Shown here: piece after piece, positions 50,348 to 56,143 of the stretch
Layout of the letters: every line of letters begins with the position of its first letter
Numbering within the stretch: the stretch's first letter is position 1
NCBI GenBank assembly: GCA_017446745.1
Contig: JAFSQF010000035.1
Coordinates: 1-56,143 of the forward strand
Length of the DNA stretch: 56,143 bases
Direction of reading: 5' to 3'
Source of the DNA: Bacteroidales bacterium
GTDB lineage: Bacteria > Bacteroidota > Bacteroidia > Bacteroidales > P3
Notes under the pieces: model-generated
What the model saw: only the letters and a program-made list of their open reading frames with translations
The model's database searches: none
Told to the model about the DNA's origin: nothing
Program-made: the position numbers and the translations under genes

Positions 50348-50421
50348 GGTCGTTTGGCCGAGGGGTTAGGCGCAGGTCTGCAAAACCTGTTACTCCGGTT
50401 CAAATCCGGAAGCGACCTCCA
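50348..50421 (+). tRNA. tRNA-Cys (anticodon GCA)
   Basis: Acceptor arms GGTCGTT / AGCGACC, anticodon stem CAGGT / ACCTG around CTGCAAA giving anticodon GCA, T-arm TCCGG-TTCAAAT-CCGGA, discriminator T, and an encoded CCA (50419-50421). A strong terminator follows. Confidence 0.95.
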
Positions 50422-50430
50422 AACAGAGAC

Positions 50431-50460
50431 ACCCGACAACATTTCATGTCGGGTTTTTTT
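50431..50460 (+). terminator. Terminator after tRNA-Cys
   Basis: Perfect 8-bp arms ACCCGACA / TGTCGGGT with an 8-nt loop followed by seven T. The T-run ends 13 nt before the start codon of the sensor kinase gene, so kinase transcription must come from read-through or from a promoter inside the tRNA. Confidence 0.92.
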
Positions 50461-50472
50461 GTATTCTTGAAT

Positions 50473-52569
50473 ATGATGTCCCGGAAGGTCATACTCCTAT
50501 ATACGACAGTGATACTTATGCTGTTTTCTGCCGGTTGCGGCCGCAGGCAGGAGGGTGTCGACGCGTTGCGCCGCTCCAAGGCAGATGCCCTCAACAAGGC
50601 CTCGTTTGCACTACGTTACAACGACAGTCACCGGTCGGAGTTATATGCCCGAAAGGCATTGGCATATATCGACGACAGCCTCAAAGAGTATGCCGACGGA
50701 CGCTTGCGAGCATGGAATAATATCGCCGTGGCATACTACAACCGTGCCGAGCACGACAGTGCTGCGGCCTATGCCGATTCGGTGCTTGCATTCAGAGGGC
50801 AGTGCCATAACGGTGGCGTAGAGCAGATGTTGGCGCAGCTGACGCAGGCGCGCCTGCGTCAGCGCCAGTGCGACATTGCGGGCTCCTACCGCATCCTCTA
50901 CGATTTGGAGCATTCTGGCCTCCTCCGTCGGCGCGGCGACGACCTGCTCTTCAACCTGGCCCAAAGCGAGTTCTACATCACCACCACCACGCTCAACTAT
51001 CACTACCGCAACAAGTCGCAATACCAGCAGGCCGAACTCCTCACCACCATGGAGCAGTGCCGCCGGCAGCTGCGCTGCGACTGGGCTGAGGACATGTCGT
51101 TCAACTATGCCATAGCCTACGGCTATTATTCGCTCTGCGACGACACCGCACAGCAGCGCCACTACCTTGCCAAGGCACTGGACTATACGCTCGATAATTT
51201 CCTCTTGCTTGGCGACAGTCTTCGCTTCTCCACCTACCATCTTGCCAACACCTATCAGCTTCTCGGCTTCATGCTGTGGGGGCGCAATATCGGCCTCGAC
51301 AGCTGGCGGCATAACGAGGACAGGCTCATGGAGATCTGCCACTTCGTTGCCCAGGCCTTCGCTTTCCGGCCATTGGGCGACACCCTCGCAACCATGGAGC
51401 TGGCCGCCTACAAGCCGATGCTTGCCGCTGCTTTCCTGCGCGAGGCCACGGCACTCTTCTTCCTTCACGACGACCCCTACCAGCGCCTCGGGGCCATCGT
51501 CTCCACCGGGCGTTTCTGCATGGCGCAGGGCGACACCGCCACGGCACGCTCCTATTTCCTCGAGGCCTTGGCCGACAGCACGATGCTCGGCGTGGCCCCC
51601 AAGTTTGAAGCCATGCTCTACGAGGGCTTCCTCACTTCCGGATGCGCCGCCGATATGCAAGAGGTGGCCGATTGGACACGCCACGAATTGCAGTTGCTCA
51701 AATATATCAACAGCAACGAGCGTGCCGACTTCGCCCTGCAGCAGCAGCTGGAGCAGATGCGGCGCGACAGTACGCTCTACCGCACTTTCCTTATCGTCCT
51801 TGCCGTCCTTACTGTGGCCCTTCTCCTCACCCTCCTGCTGCTTCGCCGCCGCACGCTCCAGCTGCAGAGCGAGACGGCACGGCTTCAGGAAGCCAAACGC
51901 CACGACGTGGAGCGCATAGCCAATGTCGAGACATGCCTCTCGGTGTTGCGCCACGACATCACCCCTTTCGTTTCCTACCTTCAGAACGAGCGTTTGCCGG
52001 AGCAGCTCCGCGCCGAGGTGACGGCACAGTTGATCCGCACGTTCAACAACATCAAAAACTGGACCAAGCTCTCCATTCCCAGCGGTCTTCAGTTCCGAAA
52101 GACCACGGTGGCGCTGCAGGACCTTTTCAACAGCGTGGAGCGCAGTGCCATGAATTTCCATGCCCCCGATGTCGACCTGCGATTCGAGCCCACCCCGCTG
52201 GTGGCCGTGGGCGATAGCCAGCTGCTTGAGATCTTGCTCCGCAACTTGGTAAACAACGCGCTGCAGCACACCGACAAAGGCTCGTTGACCGTCACGGCCA
52301 GGCCTTTCGACGACCCGGCGTTCATCCATGTCATGGTTGCCGACACCGGCAGCGGCATGACGCCCGAGCAAATTGAGACGCTGTTCCGAGCCGACAAGAA
52401 GATCAACCCCACCCCGGAGGCCGGTTATGGCTCTGGCTTCGGACTGATATTGTGCCGATATATAATCAAACTTCATGACGACAACACCCTGCGGGGGTGC
52501 CGCATCTGGGCCGAAAGCCAGCCGGGGCAGGGCTCAACGTTTCATTTCCTTATAGCTTCAAAACAATAG
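50473..52569 (+). CDS. Lipoprotein-type sensor histidine kinase with a periplasmic helical-repeat domain
   Basis: Start at 50473 or 50476 (MMSRKVILLY); an earlier frame start at 50446 is inside the terminator. A lipobox LFSAGC follows the signal helix, so the N-terminus is probably lipidated. About 400 residues of TPR-like helices (periplasmic) precede a membrane helix (about 435-457), a coiled linker, an H-box with His494 (LRHDITPFVSYL), and an HATPase domain: N-box NLVNNALQHT (591), DTGSGM (624), GYGSGFGLILC (about 648). This layout matches Bacteroidota kinases with DUF5112/DUF5113 sensor parts. Paired with the regulator 6 bp downstream. Signal unknown. Confidence 0.92.
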   Translation: MMSRKVILLYTTVILMLFSAGCGRRQEGVDALRRSKADALNKASFALRYNDSHRSELYARKALAYIDDSLKEYADGRLRAWNNIAVAYYNRAEHDSAAAYADSVLAFRGQCHNGGVEQMLAQLTQARLRQRQCDIAGSYRILYDLEHSGLLRRRGDDLLFNLAQSEFYITTTTLNYHYRNKSQYQQAELLTTMEQCRRQLRCDWAEDMSFNYAIAYGYYSLCDDTAQQRHYLAKALDYTLDNFLLLGDSLRFSTYHLANTYQLLGFMLWGRNIGLDSWRHNEDRLMEICHFVAQAFAFRPLGDTLATMELAAYKPMLAAAFLREATALFFLHDDPYQRLGAIVSTGRFCMAQGDTATARSYFLEALADSTMLGVAPKFEAMLYEGFLTSGCAADMQEVADWTRHELQLLKYINSNERADFALQQQLEQMRRDSTLYRTFLIVLAVLTVALLLTLLLLRRRTLQLQSETARLQEAKRHDVERIANVETCLSVLRHDITPFVSYLQNERLPEQLRAEVTAQLIRTFNNIKNWTKLSIPSGLQFRKTTVALQDLFNSVERSAMNFHAPDVDLRFEPTPLVAVGDSQLLEILLRNLVNNALQHTDKGSLTVTARPFDDPAFIHVMVADTGSGMTPEQIETLFRADKKINPTPEAGYGSGFGLILCRYIIKLHDDNTLRGCRIWAESQPGQGSTFHFLIASKQ

Positions 52570-52575
52570 TGCTCT

Positions 52576-53409
52576 ATGAATCAGCCCATCACCATAATGA
52601 TTGTGGACGACGAACCGATCATCCGTAAAGCCATCAAATACGAGATTAATGCCAGCCACGCCATGGTGGACTGCCGGCTTGACGATGACGGACACGTGGA
52701 ACAGCGGCAGCTACAGGTGCTCGACACCTTTGCCAGCGGACCGCAGCTTTTCGCTGCCCTCAATGCCTCGGTGGCCAACCGGCCCGACTATCTGCTTGTC
52801 GACATGGAGTTTCAGGGCGAGCCCACGGGAGGCGTATTCATTGCCGAGAGGGTGCGGCGCCAATACAAGAAAATCGATGGCAGCGACATTCGGATTATCA
52901 TTCTTTCCGGGCGTTTCGACAACCCTCTGCAGAACGAGGACGACCGTCTTTCGCGCATCAACGACATCGGAGGGGTGGTGTTCGAGGCTCTGCATAAAGG
53001 TGCCAATGCTTTTGTCAGCAAGAATGCCGTGGGGGGCTTCTCCATCGAGAATATAGTGCGTGCCATATCGTGCCTTGAACGTGGCGAGCGATACTATTTC
53101 AACTATCCTGTCATGCTGACCCTTATGGAAGCCGCCGAGCTCTATTTCGAACAGCAGAGGCATCCTGATTTCGACGAGCATATCAGCGACGAGGAGCGCG
53201 AGATTCTCCTTCTCGAGGCTGCGGGGTGCACGGCCCAGGAGATAGCGCAGCGCCTCACGCGGTGGACGGAGAACGACAAGTCGGTGCAGGAGAAGCAGAA
53301 AGAGCTGTCGCGCAAGTTCAACATTGTCAACAAGTCGGGGGCACGCATCGCCAAGGCCTTGCAGTACGGCCTTATCGACGCTTGCGATATACAATACTTG
53401 AAACGGTGA
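52576..53409 (+). CDS. Response regulator with LuxR-like HTH
   Basis: Receiver domain: acidic pair D11/D12 (IMIVDDEPIIRK), phospho-acceptor Asp76 (YLLVDMEFQGE), Ser111 (IILSGRF) and Lys149 (FVSKNAV). An extra ~25-residue loop follows helix 1 (about 26-50). The C-terminus (about 200-270) is a LuxR/GerE-like helix-turn-helix (ISDEEREILLLEAAGCTAQEIAQRL ... LSRKFNIVNKSGARIAKAL), with a short insert containing TRWTENDKS, as in Bacteroidota DUF5932-type regulators. It begins 6 bp after the kinase gene, so the two form an operon. Target genes are unknown. Confidence 0.93.
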   Translation: MNQPITIMIVDDEPIIRKAIKYEINASHAMVDCRLDDDGHVEQRQLQVLDTFASGPQLFAALNASVANRPDYLLVDMEFQGEPTGGVFIAERVRRQYKKIDGSDIRIIILSGRFDNPLQNEDDRLSRINDIGGVVFEALHKGANAFVSKNAVGGFSIENIVRAISCLERGERYYFNYPVMLTLMEAAELYFEQQRHPDFDEHISDEEREILLLEAAGCTAQEIAQRLTRWTENDKSVQEKQKELSRKFNIVNKSGARIAKALQYGLIDACDIQYLKR

Positions 53410-53502
53410 TTTTTTTCGATGCTAATATACAATAAATTACCTAAAATCGCGTTTTTTCTTGTCACTCCATAACAAAATAACGCAATAACTCTTTCAAATA
53501 CT

Positions 53503-55086
53503 ATGCGCTACGAAGTAGATTTCCTTGTTATTGGCTCGGGTATTGCGGGCCTCAGCTTTGCCCTCAAGGTGGCACCTTACGGCAAGGTTTGCATTCTTTC
53601 GAAAGGTGATGCCGCTGAAGGCTCCACCAAATACGCCCAGGGCGGTATCGCCGCCGTGATGTACGACACCGACAGTTTCGACAAGCACATTGCCGACACC
53701 CTTGTGGCCGGCGACGGCATCTGCGACCGCGATGTGGTGGAGATGACCATACGCGAGGCTCCGGAACGCATACAGGAGCTGGTGCAATATGGGGTGAATT
53801 TCGATATGGGCACGAGCGGGCGTTTCGACCTCCACCGCGAGGGCGGCCACTCCGAGTTCCGCATCCTGCACCATAAGGACAACACCGGGGCGGAAATAGA
53901 ACGTGGCCTGCTGCAGGCCATCCACGACCACCCCAACATCGAACTCAAAGAGCATCAGTTCGCTATAGATATCATCACGCAACACCATCTGGGGCAGCGT
54001 GTCACGAAGCATACGCCCGACATCGAGTGCTACGGTGTCTATGCCCTCAACTGCAAGACCAACCAGATCGACACCTACCTTGCCAAGGTGACCCTTCTGG
54101 CCACGGGAGGTATGGGCAACGTCTACACCACCACAACAACGCCGATTATCTCGACCGGCGACGGCGTGGCGATGGTCCACCGTGCCCGAGGAGTGTTGAA
54201 AGACTTGGAATTTATGCAGTTCCATCCCACCAGCCTCTACAATCCTGCCGAGAAGCCTGCCTTCCTTATCACCGAGGCCATGCGTGGTGCCGGGGCCATT
54301 CTCAAAGACCGTCAAGGCAAGGAGTTCATGCAGAAATACGACAAGCGTCTCTCGTTGGCGCCGCGCGACATTGTGGCCCGCGCCATCGACAATGAGATGA
54401 AGCTTGCTGGCGTAGAATACCTCTATCTTGACGCCCGCGGTATTGGTAAGGATGAGCTTATCAACGGTTTCCCTACCATATATGCCAAATGTCTGGAGGT
54501 GGGCATCAACATCACGCGCGACATGATTCCCGTGCGTCCCGCGGCGCACTATCAGTGTGGCGGTATCAAGGTGGACCGCAACGGGCGTTCCAGCATTCAT
54601 CATCTCTATGCCGCCGGTGAATGCTCATGCACGGGTCTGCATGGCGGCAATCGTCTGGCCAGCAATTCGCTGCTTGAGGCTGCCGTCTATGCCCACAATG
54701 CTGCCATGGATGCCATTGGTTATGTCAGCAACCTTACCGATGCGGCGCAGAGGCATCTGGCGGTGCTCAACGCACAGCTCCCCGACTGGAACGCCGAGGG
54801 GATGGTACTCAACGAGGAGATGGTGCTTATCACCCAGACCAAGAAGGAGTTGCAAGAGATAATGACCAACTATGTGGGTATTGTCCGCAGCGACTTGCGT
54901 TTGCGTCGTGCTTTCGACCGCCTCAACCTGATTTTCCGCGAGACCGAGGAGCTCTACAACCGCAGCGTCCTCACCGAGCCTCTTAGCGAGTTGCGCAACC
55001 TCATAGCCTGCGCCTACCTCATCATCAAGCAAGCCATGGCACGCCGTGAGAATGTGGGTCTGCATTATTCCATCGACCTTCTGTGA
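53503..55086 (+). CDS. nadB: L-aspartate oxidase
   Basis: FAD enzyme making iminoaspartate from L-aspartate, the first step of de novo NAD synthesis. FAD-binding FLVIGSGIAGLSFALKVA at the N-terminus, STKYAQGGIAAV, and the substrate region HREGGHSEFRILHHKDNTG. EFMQFHPTSLYNP and ECSCTGLHGGNRLASNSLLEA are typical of the fumarate reductase/NadB family. 527 residues, normal. No nadA or nadC is adjacent. Its stop codon overlaps the start of the channel gene by 4 bp. Confidence 0.97.
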   Translation: MRYEVDFLVIGSGIAGLSFALKVAPYGKVCILSKGDAAEGSTKYAQGGIAAVMYDTDSFDKHIADTLVAGDGICDRDVVEMTIREAPERIQELVQYGVNFDMGTSGRFDLHREGGHSEFRILHHKDNTGAEIERGLLQAIHDHPNIELKEHQFAIDIITQHHLGQRVTKHTPDIECYGVYALNCKTNQIDTYLAKVTLLATGGMGNVYTTTTTPIISTGDGVAMVHRARGVLKDLEFMQFHPTSLYNPAEKPAFLITEAMRGAGAILKDRQGKEFMQKYDKRLSLAPRDIVARAIDNEMKLAGVEYLYLDARGIGKDELINGFPTIYAKCLEVGINITRDMIPVRPAAHYQCGGIKVDRNGRSSIHHLYAAGECSCTGLHGGNRLASNSLLEAAVYAHNAAMDAIGYVSNLTDAAQRHLAVLNAQLPDWNAEGMVLNEEMVLITQTKKELQEIMTNYVGIVRSDLRLRRAFDRLNLIFRETEELYNRSVLTEPLSELRNLIACAYLIIKQAMARRENVGLHYSIDLL

Positions 55087-55889
55087 AACCGACGAAACGA
55101 TTCTTTTTCAACGAGAGGGCTATCCTCAGCGTGATAGTCGTCAACCTCGTGGTCATTTTTCTTCAGGAGAGTGGGGTGGAGAATAGTGTCATGAGCATCC
55201 TCGACATAATGTGCACGCTTGTCTTTACCGTAGAGATGTTGGTGAAGCACCGAGAGTTCGGACTGCGGGGCTATTGGCGCGACGGATGGAACATTCTTGA
55301 CGGGACAGTCACCCTACTTTCGTTGCCATCGTTGTTGGTTTATTTCTTGCCGGGCATCTATGGGATGAAGATTTTTTCAGTGCTCAGGGCTTTGCGCGTG
55401 TTCAAATCGTTCCGCACTGTGCGTCATTTCCCCAACATCAAGGAGATATGGGGCGGTTTCAAGCTTGCCATGCGGCAGTCGGCGGGCTTCCTGGTGGGTT
55501 ATGTCGTTGTCATCGTTGTCGTTGCCATGTTCAACAGCGCCCTTTTTGGTCGTCAGGCGCCCGAGTATTTCGGTACGCCGCTTGATTCCATCTATGCGGT
55601 GTTCCAACTTTTCACCGTCGAGGGGTGGTACGAGATTCCCAATGCCGTGGTTGGCAATATGCAATCCTTATGGACACATGTTATCCGCGCCTATTTCTGT
55701 CTTCTGCTCATTGGAGGCGGCATCATCGGCATGTCGCTAATCAATTCCATTTTCGTTGATGCCCTTGCCGCCGACAACAACGACGAGGTGAAACGACAGC
55801 TTGACGATATTACACAGCGCATGAACGAAAACCAACGCCAGTTGGAATCGCGCATCGAGGAGCTCAAAAAGCTTTTGTCGGAGAAATGA
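55083..55889 (+). CDS. Single-domain voltage-gated ion channel (BacNav-like)
   Basis: 268 residues, GTG start overlapping the nadB stop by 4 bp, which implies coupled translation. Six helices. S4 has a regular positive series: R102, R105, K108, R111, R114 (FSVLRALRVFKSFRTVRHF). The pore loop is QLFTVEGWYEIPNAV with Glu180 at the expected filter position (TVEGW where NaChBac has TLESW), suggesting a cation channel; sodium versus calcium selectivity is uncertain. The C-terminus (about 232-267) is a coiled coil, as in tetrameric bacterial channels. Inner-membrane location. Confidence 0.9.
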   Translation: MKPTKRFFFNERAILSVIVVNLVVIFLQESGVENSVMSILDIMCTLVFTVEMLVKHREFGLRGYWRDGWNILDGTVTLLSLPSLLVYFLPGIYGMKIFSVLRALRVFKSFRTVRHFPNIKEIWGGFKLAMRQSAGFLVGYVVVIVVVAMFNSALFGRQAPEYFGTPLDSIYAVFQLFTVEGWYEIPNAVVGNMQSLWTHVIRAYFCLLLIGGGIIGMSLINSIFVDALAADNNDEVKRQLDDITQRMNENQRQLESRIEELKKLLSEK

Positions 55890-55954
55890 GGCTTTAAAAC
55901 ATGACATCAGGCAATTTTCTAAGTGGCAAACAATAATAAGTCCGATAATGCGTT

Positions 55955-56143
55955 ATGGATACAAAAACAGTCGCCATGCTACACATTGCCAACCCTATAT
56001 ATGACTCGGTGTTCAAATACATGATGGAGGACGAGCGAATCGCTAAGCTCCTGCTGGGTGCCCTTATCAAGCATGAAATCGTAGAGATACAGATGTGTCC
56101 CAACGAGTACGCCAACACCACAAAGGACAACATCGCCATGTTC
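55955..56143 (+). CDS. PD-(D/E)XK nuclease-family (Rpn/transposase-like) protein, 5' part
   Basis: Sixty-three codons are visible before the right edge. MLHIANPIYDSVFKYMMEDE and IAKLLLGALIKHEIVEIQM are characteristic of the Bacteroidota PD-(D/E)XK nuclease-family proteins often annotated as Rpn-like or transposase-like; they are common in multiple genomic copies. The catalytic part is outside the window, so activity cannot be judged. Confidence 0.75.
   Translation, partial: MDTKTVAMLHIANPIYDSVFKYMMEDERIAKLLLGALIKHEIVEIQMCPNEYANTTKDNIAMF

Noticed and set aside
50641-52476. 611-codon minus-strand open frame opposite the sensor kinase
   Set aside because: The plus strand has clear kinase motifs; the antisense frame is a by-product of GC-rich codon use and has no recognisable domain.
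53494-54603. 369-codon minus-strand open frame opposite nadB
   Set aside because: NadB is unambiguous on the plus strand; the antisense frame has no domain.

Overview
The window comes from a member of the Bacteroidota, most likely the order Bacteroidales. The evidence is the recurrent promoter pattern TTTG-N19-TAnnTTTG, the lack of clear Shine-Dalgarno sequences, an S46 dipeptidyl-peptidase, a lipoprotein-type sensor kinase with a Bacteroidota-style response regulator, Bacteroidota-sized FtsZ and MraY, and the gene order of the division cluster. Species cannot be named from the sequence alone.

Layout. Positions 1-4.2 kb are an accessory patch on the minus strand: a partial RhuM/Fic protein, small unknown genes, one gene broken by an in-frame TAG, and two unknown genes whose promoters carry the same 23-bp palindrome at the same spacing. 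4.3-12 kb holds housekeeping genes (Fe/Mn superoxide dismutase, a polysaccharide flippase, prfA, mnmA, a CNNM/CBS transporter, an EamA transporter) with repeats built on the palindromic core CCCCTACGGGG, including a 13-copy tandem array at 6.6-7.3 kb. 12.4-29 kb is the complete dcw cell-wall and division cluster on the minus strand, mraZ-rsmH-ftsL-ftsI-murE-mraY-[murD remnant]-ftsW-murG-murC-ftsQ-ftsA-ftsZ. It starts at a promoter with MraZ-type boxes of 10-bp period and ends in a rho-independent terminator. The murD position holds only a degenerate C-terminal domain.

29.4-31.6 kb encodes an S46 peptidase of DPP7 type. 31.77-43.59 kb looks like a composite mobile element: two internally deleted IS4-type copies in the same orientation, with an identical 9-bp sequence just outside the outer ends. 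Between them lies one tight eight-gene operon: a small membrane protein, a 1051-residue tubulin/FtsZ-like GTPase, a zinc-ribbon/TM/MORN-like protein, and five exported proteins including a likely outer-membrane barrel. I consider this the best candidate in the window for an undescribed system, perhaps linking a cytoplasmic tubulin-like polymer or switch to the cell envelope.

43.6-56.1 kb returns to core genes on the plus strand: a coiled-coil/outer-membrane protein, a second CCCCTACGGGG array (10 copies), cysS, adk, a conserved unknown gene, tRNA-Glu, rpsT, a SpoU methyltransferase gene (minus strand), tRNA-Cys, a two-component pair, nadB translationally coupled to a single-domain voltage-gated channel, and the start of a PD-(D/E)XK nuclease-family gene.
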